The notes below the pieces were generated by a model that searched no databases, was not told the origin of the DNA, and saw nothing but the letters and a program-made list of their open reading frames with translations. A DNA stretch of 64,000 bases from Tethya wilhelma (lineage: Eukaryota > Porifera > Demospongiae > Tethyida > Tethyidae), in contig CAXIPT010000043.1 of NCBI GenBank assembly GCA_964030475.1, positions 49,405-113,404 on the forward strand, read 5' to 3'. Every line of letters starts with the position of its first letter. Position 1 is the first letter of the stretch. The position numbers and the translations under genes are program-made. Shown here one piece after another: positions 1 through 13,656 of this stretch.

Positions 1-1521
1 CTCAATGACTGACCTAGGCAATACATGTGACCAAGGAACCAATATCTCTAATGAGAATTGTCCATTTATAAACAATTCTGTTGTACATTTGTCCTGTTTT
101 GGAAGATCCATGGCACACACATGCAATATAATATAGGATTACTAAGATACAGTATATTTGTCAGGAAAAGGTCGCGAGGCTGTATGTGGCTGAAAACATT
201 GTGAACAGGTGTGAATTATTGGGCAATTTTATCCACATCACATCACAAGACAAGCACATGAGTTTCACTATTTCTTAACGCAGAGTACAATGGACATTGA
301 GTGAGGGCCATGAGCATGTGAACAATGGTCTCTCATGATCACCCTTCTCACAATGCTAGTCTACTCCACCAACTTCCCCTCTGGCACACACACACATGGA
401 CTCTAAATTAAGATATAGGCACCACTATGAACAAAAATGGACTCCAAAGAGTTACAGTTTGTCACAGTATGACAGTGTGAATCACATCTATGTAATTCCA
501 AACACTTTCTGTGTATAATATTGACCAGTGCAGCGGCTGTGCCATATCACACACCAGCATGCCAACGGGGGAATTGATTGCACCCAGTAGTCACACAAAA
601 CATTTCTATCTGATAATAATACTACAATGAAGGATACTGTTTCACTACTATTGTGGAAAGATAGATAATTGTGTGAAATTTTGAAAGCACAGGTAGAATT
701 CTACCATCTCCAAACGCTACTCTATTGAAATTGAATGCTTTGTCCATACATTTTACATACTCTAGGGTATAAGCATGCTGTACTCCTCAAGGTGGTCTTG
801 CAAGGAAGCATGAACATAACCTATTACACCATTAACAAGTTTATCTTCTACAGCATACCTTGTTCTTAGTAGGCAAGTGGGCGAGGGTGGTACAAAAGTA
901 TAACATGGATCTACATGCTATCCACCTACTCAAAAAAACATCCAAGGCCATCAATTATTGTGAGTGATCAGACTTTCATGGCAAACAATCATTACAATGT
1001 GTGCACACAAGACAATAAACCATAGAAAACAACCTTTATATCTAGCATCAAAACAGAATGACCGCATTTACACTAATGCTTGGCTGAGAAATTAACTTAT
1101 TCAGACTGCAGTGCCAATAGCGTGTGTACATAGTTACATAAATAATTCAACAGTCACTCCACAGTCATAATATTCACTTTATTGCTATTTTGTGTGTCCT
1201 TTGTCCTTAGTTTATGACATGAATTTTATAAAACACAATAAGAGTTGGAAATGGAGATAATCTGTTTCTGACAGTAAACCTTCAGGACTAATAATTAGTG
1301 CATGCTCAAGACAATAATGAACATAGCACATGCATAAACACAGCAACAAATCCTCAAGAGTACAATGCAACAAGGAAACACATGCGTGTATGAGCCACAT
1401 ACATGCACATACACAACCAAAAGGAGATTTAGTACAGTATAGACACACAGACAAACCACACAGAGACACGTGCACACACACACATACAAAACACAGATGC
1501 ATGCACGCACACAAGGCGAAC
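1..1521. other. No gene recognised
   Basis: AT-rich sequence with CA/GT-rich patches near 1470-1510. The open frames around 1212-1614 are low-complexity Cys/His/Thr-rich translations of CACA-type sequence, not convincing exons. Further 3' exons of the minus-strand gene at 1522-2679 could lie here. Confidence 0.4.
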
Positions 1522-2679
1522 CTATGCCAGACACTCTTTCAAAAGGAGGGTGTTTACAGAGAGGTGCTGGTAGCTGCTCAACAGGGTGAGACTGGTAGTC
1601 TGAACGAGATGTAGAGTTTGTACTGTGGCTCCTAAAAGTGAAAACAGATTGAGTTTTATTCTAGGGTTAATCTGATATTATGCTTATAGTAATAATTGTT
1701 ATGAAAGGTTATATATTTAAATAGCTGTCTTGGTCCCAGATCACTACCAGATCTTGTTTATTATACACATATAGCACACTCAACATTTAACTCGGTATCA
1801 GTGCATTGCGTAAAGTTAGTTGCATTTTGTAGACTTTTATTCCTTGCTTTGCATGACTGTTAGATCTATCATTGAAGCTAGATGGGCAATCATTAAATGT
1901 ATTTTCACACAAATACACTAAAAAAAACCCACCACACTGTATCTCCGCAGGTATAGTTATATGTGTGATACAAGCACTTCACCTACCTCCAATGGTAAGG
2001 TACATTTGCTTACATTTTTGGTTGTGTACTATTCTTTGCAGATTTTGCTTCTTCTCGCTGCTTCCACTGAAGACAATCACCAACTGATTGACTGGTCTCA
2101 CTCAGTAGAATGTTACATATGGGTTCGTTTATAAATCGAGGATTTTGACGAAGAAACTGAGCACATGTGCCTTTTATTGTTTGCGATCTTCTTGATAGTG
2201 CAGGTTGGCACACTTGTGCATTTGAATCAACCACTTGGTTCGGAGGCAGAGGAATGGACTCCATATGTACAGCAGAGTCGCTGCTTTTGGATCCATTGGG
2301 TGTTGGACTGGGAGTTTGTATTGCACAGTTGTCTGACATCTCCAGTAAATCAAACTGAAATGGACAGCTTCTTCTGAAAAAAGGCTCTGGTAGTGTTCTG
2401 AGAAATAATTGACATTTGTATGATTTGTCATTCCCAATATATTGGTTGAATTGTGGCAAATAGATATTATTATTATTATTATTATTATTATTTCAATTAC
2501 ACACCACAAATAGGTGCAAGAGGGAAGGGGGTGAAACAATACACAAACAAAACATAAATACATAAGTCACAATGATTTATACAGCATATACAAAGACAAC
2601 CATGCCATAAGTGCATAGCTAACTTAGAGCCTGAAGCAACAATTACACAGTATATCATACTTACGTATTGCGCCTCCAT
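1522..2679 (-). CDS. Unrecognised gene divergent from FBXO11 (5' part)
   Basis: I do not recognise this protein. The model has a tiny first exon (2665-2679, encoding MEAQY, followed by a GTAAGT donor), a large second exon (2014-2354, after a TTTCAG acceptor, ending at a GTAAGC donor) and a tentative third exon (1522-1631). Phases agree across both junctions. Exon 2 is rich in Ser, Pro, Asn and Gln and has a more ordered end containing FINEPICNILLSETSQSVGD and then a charged stretch, KQREEAKSAK. No signal peptide or membrane segment is visible. The protein may continue left of 1522 through exons I cannot identify. The start lies about 190 bp from the FBXO11 start on the opposite strand, so the two genes probably share a promoter. 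Exons 1 and 2 are well supported; exon 3 is weaker because its donor is poor. Confidence 0.5.
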
Positions 2680-2868
2680 TTTCGTTGTTAGCAAATAGTT
2701 GCTTGTTGCTAAGGTGTTGTCATGACAAATTAACCACATGCCGACAACCGACCAATCAGATTTCGACCGCCAAACACCCGGGATTCCAAGTGCACCAAAT
2801 CACATGGAGTAAATACTGTACACACGCGACGAACTCTCTTTGAAGTGACTTTTTGTGTTTTTCTGAAG
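2680..2868. promoter_or_regulatory. Probable bidirectional promoter with CCAAT box
   Basis: The 189 bp between the start codons of the divergent minus-strand gene and FBXO11 contain a CCAAT box (2752-2756, within ACCAATCAGA). The stretch around 2750-2840 is locally richer in GC and CpG than its surroundings. No TATA box is evident. That short head-to-head spacing drives both genes is an inference. Confidence 0.5.
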
Positions 2869-5800
2869 ATGAGTGGCATGTGTCTAAACATGTTTGCTTC
2901 TCTAGGCAGTGGCCAAACAGAGGGCTACCCGTGCCAAGACGATCTGAAAGGTAAAGAACCTGTTTTGTTGTGAATTGAGTATACACTGATAATACTGTAG
3001 CACTATCCGGCCAATAGAGAAGCCTTGTAAATTATTTACTAAGGCTATGAATAGTGCGCTTTGTGTTGTGTGGTGGAGTTTGCGGTATGATTTGGACCAT
3101 AATTTCCGAACTTATCTCAGCCTCTTTTCAAAGTAGCTGATGGTTATCTAAATAGTGTTGGGAAACCGCTTCCTGTCTTTGAGAGCTAAGTGCTGTCCGC
3201 CTTCTTGTCAACCTCTAAAGTTTGCTCGGTGAAGTTTACAAATGCCCACTGTTTGGGAAGACTTGACTTACCCGCTTGTTCCTGGGGAAAAGTTCTGTAG
3301 CCGGAGGTCATTGCGTTTCCAAGACTAAAAATACACTTGCATGTGCGTTGGCAATACGACTCAAACAAACTTTGAAACTTTAGAAAGAAAGTGTAAAAAA
3401 TCGTCTCTGTGAGCTGGAACCGTTGTATTGCTGCAGCTGAAACACTTGAGCACGAACTATAAAGAGACTATTTTTGCTACGTGGTATGTGCGTGTGTGTG
3501 CATCCAAGTACATGTATTATGTTATATATTGTGTTAGTACTATAAACTGCATCCAATGACTATAGCCTGGTGAGAGTATATTTATGTAGACATACTGTTG
3601 TACATTATAGTAGTACTGTTCAGAGGTATAAATGTCCACCTGGGTTGTGATGTTTGTTTGGGTTGATGATGTTGATCCTGTTGAACTACAAAGTGCAAGA
3701 CATTTAAAACACAGTTGAAATCTGCCTAGGCTTGTAAGGGAATCTATTTGCACCAGCAGTTAGTCTGGTAATGAAGAAAGTCAGTCTTTAGAATCCTGTA
3801 TCCAGATGTTTTTGAAACCCAATGTGTACTAAATTGGGAAAATTGTTATGTTAGTTCTACAGCTTTTCCAATGCCAGAATAAATGCATTCACTAGTTTTG
3901 GTCCAGTTTGAGATAGCTTCCCAAAATATTTTTGTTCTGTGGCCGTGTGTTTTCTCCTAGGCTACTCTTTAATGATAAACACAGATACAGACTTGTCTAT
4001 TCATGATTGATAACCATCAATAAAGTATTTCCATGAATCTTTATTTGTTTGTGATACAAACGTCTGTACTAACAAATTTTGAAGCCTACGCTTTCAAGTC
4101 GGTCTTCCATAGTGCGCATGTTATCGCAGTCTTTCATGGTGATGACACCTGTGTATTGGAATGCAAGCATTAATTTTGTCATGGCTATAGAATACCAATC
4201 GTCTCCTGTAAACTCGTAAGTAGTAACATTTTTGTTCTCCATCTAGAGTTCACCATGAGCACCACCAGAGCACCAAAGAGAAGCAGAGGAAAGACCACCA
4301 GTGATCATGTAAGCCAATACTTTACATCATAATCGTGAATATCACGCACCAAGGAAGCAATATTCAATCATAGTGTCTTATCATCGTGGACGCTTCCATT
4401 AGCCTAGGTGTAATTAGATGCCCTCTGCCCTGGATACAGGGTACATTTAATATGGTAGTGCACTTTCCTCCCTGAAACTTCTAGCAAGGAAGATGTGATA
4501 GCGAACTATAGTCTGGTGCACATTTACAGCATTAATGATGCAGACATGTAGTTACAACCACCTACATGTAGTACAAGTTCCTTGATAAACGAGACGTTGT
4601 CTATTGTATAATTATGTATACTCAACCTAATGGGATGTGCTCAAATTACAACGTTCTTGGGTGACCAAGAGTGCCACAATATTGTCATCTCAGTCTGCTT
4701 GGTACGTATCTGCACCTGCGTGCATGGGATGGTGGTCCAGTAGACGCTGCTCTGGTGGAGGGGCTTTGAGGTACACCTGGGGCTCTACAAGACAAAGCTT
4801 ACTTGTACAGTGGTCGTTATTGTTCCTAATTAATTATTCCGTTTCATGTGTGCAGATTACAACTCCAAGAAAGAAGAAGAAGATTGGACACAGCACAGGT
4901 CATGGTTTTGATGAGCACAATACAGGTTCAGGTGTGTGTTTGTGTTTGTGGTGTACACCTGCAATATTCAGTGTCCACTTTAGATTTAATATTATTGTGT
5001 ATAAATCTAGAGTCATTCCGACTTAACAAAATCATTCTGTGTGTAAAAAAAAAACAAAAAAAAACCAAGAAAAAACCCTCAGAACTGGAATTGTTTTTTT
5101 GGCTACTGCATTCAGTGTTAGTTTACTCTTAGGCTCCTCCTTGTGTTGCTCAGCTTACAAGCTCCTTGCATGTTCTTCCTCCTTGTATTGGTAGTAATGG
5201 TGTACTATTATTGTTTCTCATCAGCTCACATGTAGTTTGGTCCCTCCTTTCTTGTCTCTAGGTGCCCACCAGTGGTTTCATAGCTCACTGCAGTTACATG
5301 CTTTGTTTGATACCAAACTAGGGGGCATGCATGTCCGTACAAAATTACGAGTTGTCCATTATTTCCGTCTTATTGCTTATACTAATTTGCTACACATGTG
5401 TATGGTTGCACACTAGCTAGTGCCCCTTTGCAAATAATATTTTGTCTAGCCTGTTGGTCAGCCATCACTACAAGAAGTAAAGCCAGCTTAAAATCTCATT
5501 CAGTGTGATCCATATGACGGAGAGGCCATGGAGGCTTGGTGTGCAAACTGCTCCTGGTCAGGGTGTACTCCTTGAAGGGCATGTTTGGTGGGTAGGAGTG
5601 TAAATCTAATAACAACTGTTAATGTGGAAAAGTACACAAGAGTGGTGTGTGTATACTGAATAACTAAACTAGCCATAACCAGAGACCATGTTAGTGACTG
5701 TAATGCCTTACATGAGGTTGTTAGAGGTACACAAGATAAGCCAAGATTGGAGTGGGCTCCCTTGCTGTGGTCAAAGGGTGTGTGTGCTTGTGAGGTTTTA

Positions 5801-6472
5801 TAACAGATGTGTTGAAGGGGGAGGAATGGCATAGCTTAGTCTGGTGCTTACTCATTTCTCCTGGGGTTGTATACACAGCATTGATATGCCCATGGGATAT
5901 TTTAGGATACCACGCTCTCTGCTCTGTTGCTGGTGAAGGAATTAGTTAAAGGGTTAATCTGTTTGCCTCTATAGTCATCCTTCCATTCCGACTCCTGTTT
6001 ATCTCAAATGGAACATGTAGCGTGTGTCCTAGGCTGACATCTGTCGCGGTGTAGGGTGGAATGCTGGAGTCTTTGTGGGATTATTCCAGTTTATTCTTGG
6101 ACACAATCTACTCACTTTCCTTGGTTGTTTTTAGCTTTGGAACATGTAGTGCTGCATTTCTCATTAGGTGCATTTGCACCCAATCAGTACACACCCACCA
6201 GTCATTATACTATGAATTTTATCACTAGAAGCATTGAGCCATTTCATGATGCTGTTTTATGCAGGTATTCACCAGTTGTGCACCCCAATGTGTATGTTGC
6301 TTGTCATAGCTGAGTGAGCTTTTCACATGTACAGCAATAACTGTTACTTGCTTGCAATGAATATTTCGCATGGGTTACATTTTGCTCAGCTCCTCCTTTG
6401 GAAGAGTTAGCAAGGCTGTTAACAACTTTACAAAACCATGCACCACAATGGCGTCTATTTGTGTGGGCGTGC

Positions 6473-6562
<90 letters not shown>

Positions 6563-9500
6563 TAACCTCCAGGTGACCTCCAAGAAGGAGAGAGTGCATA
6601 TGTCACACTGTGAATTATCTGTGGTGTTTAAAACACTTTGATGTAGTTAAGATGACTTAAAGTGTTTCAATTGGCCACAATGTTGTTACAATTTATAACT
6701 TATTACTACCTCCAGCTGCCTGCATTGCCCCACACACTCATACAAGTGAGCACTGAAATTGCATTGTACATTGGTTGCTAAGTAGTTACAAATCCCAATG
6801 GGTGTATGGGTCCTGTCAAGAGGTTAATATAGAAATTGGTAATTTGTATCATTGATTTCAAGCAGTGCCAATGAGCTCCTGGTGTCCCACTGTTCAACAG
6901 TATCCACTTACACAACAATCACAGAGGCTGCCTTGAACAAACTCAGTGGTGCCTGCTAATGAGGCTCCACTTTGTGAAGCACCTATAGTGCTCATTATCT
7001 GAGTGGAGATTTACTCCAAACCACTTTTGGCAGCCACTCTGTTTCAGACACCCACAACACCTTTGACAGAATCACCTTGGCAACACTGGGTTTGTGTTTC
7101 CAGCTCCACATATGTGAAGAGCTGTGTGCACCCATAGCAGAGTCTCAGCTGTCCATGTGCAATCTGAATGTACCTACACCTCCCACATACATGTGTGTGT
7201 ATGTGTGCTGTGTCTAGGTCACTGTCTGAGGGGAGTCTGTCTTATCAGTGGAGATTCAATGAGTAAACTGGTTTTGACAGTGGACTCATGCATGCATAAA
7301 ACCTAAAGGTGTACTAGCTCAGCTTGGTTGCTTTTCATCAATAATTATTATAAATCACTCACACACCTGGTGTCAGGTGCAGACTCATAGTACTATTATC
7401 CATTAGAGTGGATGTGCATTAGCTTTGAGTATGAAAACTGATGCTCTCCTTGTGGTTGAGATGACACAAATGTATATAGATGTTATGTTTTTGGCTGTTC
7501 CTTTTACTATGAATATACTAACCAGATGACTGATATGGATAGAGTCTATCCTTGTTCAGTAGCTTGACCATATCGCCTGCAGTGTACCTATGTAGTTGAG
7601 GTTTTGGTTGAAAAGTCCAATCTTTATTTTTGCTGCATTAAATGACCTAAGAAGGTAATGGTGGAGTTCCTCTAAAAGACTATTGCACTATACAAGCATG
7701 TTATACAGTCAATGACTGGTGCAATGCTATTACCTTCACTACTGATGTAATCTCTAACTCTTCACTCACACACACATGCACATTCAGTTTCCTATTTCCA
7801 CGAGTATCTACCCAATGAAGTTCTAGTACACATCTTTTCCTACTTGAGAGAAAGAGAGCTCTCCAGAATTGGGCAAGTGTGTCGAAGATTCCACGAGATC
7901 AGTAGCCTAGAGTCACTATGGAAGAACTTGTTCCAACGTGTCTACGAGATGGAAGAAGCATATGTACTTCCACAAGACAGCAGCGATCTCTCTCTATCTC
8001 CGTCAAAACATTCAACCTCCCCACCACCAACCTCACAACCACTACCTTGGAAGGAACAGTGCAAGATAATGGTAACCACTCAGAACACATGCACACACTG
8101 CAGTCGTACTAGCATTAATTGTGATCTACAAGTGACGTGTCTGCTTCAGACTATATATGTACACACACTGACAAGGATTATTTGCAATAGGAGAATCAGT
8201 GTTCACTACTGTTCAGTGTGATTTGATTCACTTTCTTTGCATGGTTAGTGTACCAACTCGGTGTCTAGCTGTCTGTTTCAAATTAGCTTTAAGCACTGGA
8301 ACAGCTGTGAACACCTCTTCACTGTGAAGTAGTAATCCACATTAAACTGGAGGTAGTGGTGTGTGCTTGAAGTGAGTTTTAGCCAGAACAAAGGACTACT
8401 ACAGTATTACTATAGTGTCTGGAGCATTGGTTAGCATTAGGCTCATCTGGTATGTATCAAGTTGCCTGGTACTAGACTTCAGTGCATTCAGCTGTGTGAA
8501 TGAAACCCGATTCTATTTGTCCAACAGTCTGTCAATATGGTCTTATGGGTGATACCTAATTGTTCCCAAGACCTCAACATACATAATGTATATGGGCTAA
8601 TTGCATTACTCAAGACTTCAAGCAATGCATGTTATCACTAAAAAAAGTTGTTGATTGAGTGAGATTGGTTGGCCCAAGATTGTGTTCCATGGCTCACAAA
8701 GGACACCAAAAAGCATGCACTAATTTATGCAAAGGGACTATACAAGTTGTTGTGGGTGTGAGATACATCGACTTGTATCTCAGCTTCCAAGTATGGGACA
8801 AGTGAATGCAGCAGATCATTAACAGAATCACATTCTCCACTCTCTCACCACAGCACGGTTGCATTCATGTCTACCCGAAAATGGCCAAGCTAGAAGCTAC
8901 CCACCCTCTAAGAACAGAGGCGCTAGGAGTCCAGGTATGCACTCGGTTGTAAGTGCTTGTTGGCTGCTCGAGCATTGCACTACATGAGAAGGTTTCCCTG
9001 GTTACAAAATACAATCAGATGAGGTGTTTTGTAATTAATATTGATGCAATGCAATTAGACTATAATAATAATAATATATGTTTCTGTGTGGCAGACATCA
9101 TTACCTCATAGCATCTATTATTGCCAAGGGGTACGCAATTATCAATGTTGTTTTCATCTACAGTATTATTCAACGATATCAGAGGCCCTTCAGGGGTGTC
9201 CTCAGGATAAAAGTTCAAGGATTGTGGTCCACCCTGGAGTTTATAACGAGTCAATACTAATAGAAAAGCCAGTTACCTTAATCGGAGCAGGTGAGTCTGT
9301 GAGTGGATGTGTGTACGTGCCGTGGAGTGCTTTGGAAAGAATGTCGCAGAAATAGCCTGCACATTTGTTTACGTAAACAAACTACATGCAGAGAGAGTGT
9401 GTTGCTGTTGATGTTCTGTCTGCCAGCCATGAACTACACACATATAGGCATGTAGAACTGTATTGGTGTAAAGTTATATGTGTGTGCATGGTTCCAAAAA

Positions 9501-10264
9501 AATGTGTTGCTTCATTAGTGGTTTCTCTCTACTCCTATTGGCACCTTTGTGTATGGCTGTTAACAGCATTATCACTCTATAGTTAGACCCATTACTCCCA
9601 CCAGCTACCAACTAACCAGTGCTCATTGATATTGCAATTGAATTGTGGTGGTTGCTATGGCCCAGCCTGATTTACTCCTGTAGTAGAGTTGTTATTGTGA
9701 CTAGGTCCTCTTTGAGAGCACAGAGATTATGTCATAGTAATACTTCCTGTGTGTTGGTATAGGTGACCTAGAAGGGAAGTGTGTGGTTAGTAATGGCAGT
9801 ATTAATGTCTAGAACAGGAAGGAAGCAATTTGCTGTGTACACTAATGCACTGTCCCTGTCCAAACTAACAGCATGTTATGTCAGCTGCCACTTTTTCCTT
9901 ATTGTTAGCACTGATCATTAAAGGTATATATCAGCAGAGGAAAATTTACCTGGTACCGTAGTAGTACGTGTACACATGCTATATGAATTTAGCAAACACA
10001 AGCTGCTGCTTAGCACTCACTTCCCTTTGAAGTGACCATTTGATCCCGTACAGTTTGTCTGTTTGTTGTTTATAAAGACTGCATTGTTTTCTTGATCCTA
10101 GGGCCTGAAAGGGTGCTATTGGTAAACTCTGTGCGAAGTGTCGTGGAGTTCAAAGAGTCGGCAGGAAAGGCTGCTCTCTGTAACATGGAGATCAAGGTAC
10201 GACAGTAATACATGTAGTCATAACAGGAGACATTACTGTACTTGGTCATATCTGATTTGTATGC

Positions 10265-10305
<41 letters not shown>

Positions 10306-10336
10306 CACACGCAAACACACACACACACACACATGA

Positions 10337-10372
<36 letters not shown>

Positions 10373-12944
10373 TCACACACAAACACACACACACATGCAG
10401 TTCGATGCTCCTGAAGACTCTCCTAACATTAGACAATACTGTCTCAGAATACCAGAAGGCTGTGAGCCCTCAGTTCATCACTGTCACTTCACCAACACGT
10501 CATTCTGTGGCTCATGTATTTATGTCCATGGTGCTGATGCTAGACCTGTGGTATCTCACTCCACTATTAGCAATGCTAACAATGTTGGAATATTCGTGGA
10601 CGATCATGCACAGGTAAGGGGAAAAGACAAAAGCAAAAAACAGCTACAGTAGCTGTGAGCTCAAACATTGAAAGTAAACCTTGACTGTATATATGTGTAA
10701 AAATATAGACAAAGTAAAATTTGAGAATGCAGTGCTTACGAGTTATTACTTGTTGCATCCAACGTACATTGTACAGGGTCGATTTGAGCACAACAATATT
10801 CACAACAACAAGTTGGCAGGTGTTTGGATAAAGAATTACGCCTCACCGGTGTTTAGGAGAAATGAAGTACACCACGGGAAGGACGTGGGATTCTTTGTCT
10901 TCCAAGATGGACAGGTAATGAACTCGACTTGCATGGGTGCTGTTGGTGCTGATAGGAAAGGTTTAAAGTACCCTTTCGAAGTAAAGTACGTGTGTGATCA
11001 TTTTCCTTACATTTGCTTCACGATGTAGGGTGTCCTTGAAGACAATAATATTCACAGAAACAGGATTGCTGGTATTGAGATCAAGAATGATGCCAACCCA
11101 ATCATTGTGAGGTGTAAAATCCATCACGGCTCAACCGGTGGAGTGTATGTTCACGATAAGGTCAGTTTGTAGCCTTTGACTCTGACGACCATTACCACAT
11201 ACCATCCGCTGTACTGTAGGGTCGAGGACAGTTCATCAGTAACAAGATCTATGCCAACACATATGCCGGTGTGTGGATCACGGGTGAAAGCAACCCCACT
11301 CTGAAGGACAATGAGATCTACGGGGGGTTGCAAGGTGGGGTCTACTTCTTTGCTGGAGGTCGTGGGGTGCTGGAGAACAATAACATCCATAGCAACACGC
11401 TGGCTGGTGTGCAGATTAGAACTGGCAGTGATCCTATCATCAGGAACAATGAGATCCACCACGGCCTTCATGGGGGAATCTATGTGGTAGGTGTGATGCA
11501 CAAATACACAACTTTTGTATATCCATATTAGTGCACTGTATATTGAGATTTTACTCAATGTTCAGAACGCAATTGGCAAATATTACAAAAGGCAAATTTT
11601 TACAGAAATGGCAAATTTTACTCAATGTTCAAAACACATTACAGTATTGCGTCTTGTCATACTTATATTTCTCTCTTTCAGCATGACAATGGTCGTGGAC
11701 TGATAGAAGGCAATGAGATCCACTCCAATGCCCTGGCTGGTGTGTGGATCACCACTGGTAGCTCCCCGGTCCTGAGACACAACCGTATCCACAGTGGGAA
11801 ACAGGTGGGCATCTACTTCTACGACAATGGTGGAGGGGTTCTGGAGGAAAATGACATCTACAACCACTGCTTCTCTGGCATTCAAATTAGGTGAGGCTAA
11901 GTGCAGTTAATGGTTCGTTTCAGTTAGTACGTATACACTTCATCCGATCATACAGCGTTTGTTTCTGCATGTATTAGTGTAGTAGTGTAGCTTTTATTTT
12001 TGATGACCTTTACAATTTACAACTTGTGATCTTTATTCTTATTGACCATTACCAGTTTTGTCCCTAATATAACCACAAAAGAATTGTGATGGTGGTAGTG
12101 TTACTATAGTTGCATTTTTCCTTTCTCTCTCTCTCTCTTCCTCTCTCTCTAGAACTGGTAGTAACCCCGTCATAAGACGGAACAAGATATTTGGTGGTAA
12201 GAACGGAGGTGTCCTCATCTATAACTCTGGGGAGGGGATGCTTCTTGAGAATGACATCTACAGCAATGCTCTAGCAGGAGTGTGGATAAAGACAGACTCC
12301 AACCCCACACTGAAGAGAAATAAGATCTACAATGGAAAGGAAGGTGGTGTGTGTATCTTCAACTCTGGACGAGGTCTGCTCCAAGAGAATGATATCTTCA
12401 ACAATGCTCTCACAGGTATGAAGTCAGGGTGTTTGCTCTTTCACTTACATGTTGGTGCACGACAGATGCCAGGAACTCAAATTAAGTGTTGTCTATCAGT
12501 GTTATATGTAGCTCAAGCCTAAGAGCTAGCATTACTAATTCACAATTCTGCATTAACCAAATCTCTTTGATCATTTCTGTTACTCATTGTCTGCAGGTGT
12601 ACTGATAAGCTCAGGTAGTCAACCAGTGTTACAGAAGAACAGAGTGTTTGGTGGAAGAGCTGCTGGTATTGAAGTCACCAATGGTGGTGGTGGTATGATT
12701 GAAGAGAATGAGGTCTTTGACAACCACTTTGATGGAATTTGTCTAGCAACTGGAGTGAGCCCTACACTAAAAGGTCAGAACCCATCAGGAGTAGTACTGT
12801 AGTAACTTGATACGTAGGTACACAACTATACATACAACTGTAGGTACACAAATATTCTCAGAAATATCATTGCAATAACTAAACTGTTAATTTGTAATGT
12901 ATTAATATGCTAAGACATAGAGAGAAAATTGTGATTGACTCGAT

Positions 12945-13017
<73 letters not shown>

Positions 13018-13656
13018 CAACAGCTAATAAAGTGTACAGCAATCGTCGTACTCTGGAGGATGCCATTCAGCGTGGCAAGTGTCTCTACTCCATCTCTGGT
13101 GACAACTCCTACCCCATGCACGACTTCTACCACTGTCTGACATGTGAGAGCTCTGAGAGTGATGCCATTTGTGTCAACTGCATCAAATCTTGCCACAAGA
13201 ACCACCAGACCCAGTTTGTCCGACATGACAGGTTAGTTAAGACCAGCATAGAACTAACAGCCAATACTACTATTGTATTAGCATGGTCTGTGTTCTTTTG
13301 TGTAATTCAAAACTAACATTGATTCTAGTGCAGTGTGTGTTTTAGACCATACCCTTAAGAAATGTGTCCAGAAATACAGCTACCGATAAGGAGGCTGTGA
13401 AAATTTGGATGAGCGAAAATTCTCCACTATACAGTATTTGTATTTTATCTTACTTTGTGTGACTATTGTTATCCTCTGTAGGTTCTTCTGTGATTGTGGT
13501 GCAGGTGCTCTAGGGCGGAACTGTTGCCTCACAGGTTACAAAGCCTTCTCCTCACCAAAAGTCTCCAAACTCCAACAACAAAATGGCCAACAAAATCAAG
13601 ACAGCTCCTCTCAATCCAACATTGCTACTCAGCAACACAACACATCTACATCTTGA
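2869..13656 (+). CDS. FBXO11: F-box only protein 11 orthologue, SCF ubiquitin ligase substrate receptor
   Basis: Sixteen exons give a continuous frame of about 883 residues: 2869-2950, 4247-4308, 4856-4925, 7788-8071, 8854-8934, 9095-9290, 10102-10196, 10401-10613, 10777-10914, 11029-11160, 11220-11486, 11682-11890, 12153-12415, 12597-12773, 13024-13231, 13482-13656. All junctions are GT-AG and in phase. After a basic, nuclear-signal-like N-terminus (KRSRGK, PRKKKK) comes the F-box at about residues 75-120 ([14 protein letters not shown], then [19 protein letters not shown]), which binds SKP1 in this family. Right-handed beta-helix (PbH1/CASH) repeats follow, from about residue 290 to 755, with the recurring NxI..N.LAGVWI pattern. 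A UBR-type zinc finger (about 777-840; [30 protein letters not shown]) is next, then a short Gln/Ser-rich tail. Length and domain order match animal FBXO11. The first two exons are the least certain. In vertebrates the protein directs SCF ligases to substrates such as BCL6; substrates here are unknown. Confidence 0.93.
6476..6558. repeat. (GT)n-(GA)n microsatellite
   Basis: About 29 bp of GT followed directly by about 54 bp of GA, inside FBXO11 intron 3. The open frames over it (runs of V/C, then E/R) are repeat translations. Confidence 0.97.
10267..10395. repeat. (CA)n microsatellite
   Basis: Interrupted CA run of about 130 bp in FBXO11 intron 7. It ends only a few bases before the ATGCAG acceptor of the exon at 10401. 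Confidence 0.97.
12944..13014. repeat. (CT)n microsatellite acting as polypyrimidine tract
   Basis: About 70 bp of CT in FBXO11 intron 14, just upstream of the CAACAG acceptor at 13018-13023. It supplies the whole polypyrimidine tract of the UBR-finger exon. Confidence 0.95.

Noticed and set aside
1212..1614. Overlapping open frames on both strands rich in Cys/Val or His/Thr
   Set aside because: They are translations of CACA/GTGT-type sequence in three frames. No splice sites or conserved blocks.
6304..6606. Frames with Ser-Leu or Arg-Glu runs
   Set aside because: Direct translation of the GT/GA microsatellite in an FBXO11 intron.
10138..10436. His-Thr-rich 159-residue frame and its antisense Cys-Val frame
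   Set aside because: They span the CA repeat. The real exons here are 10102-10196 and 10401-10613 in the FBXO11 frame.
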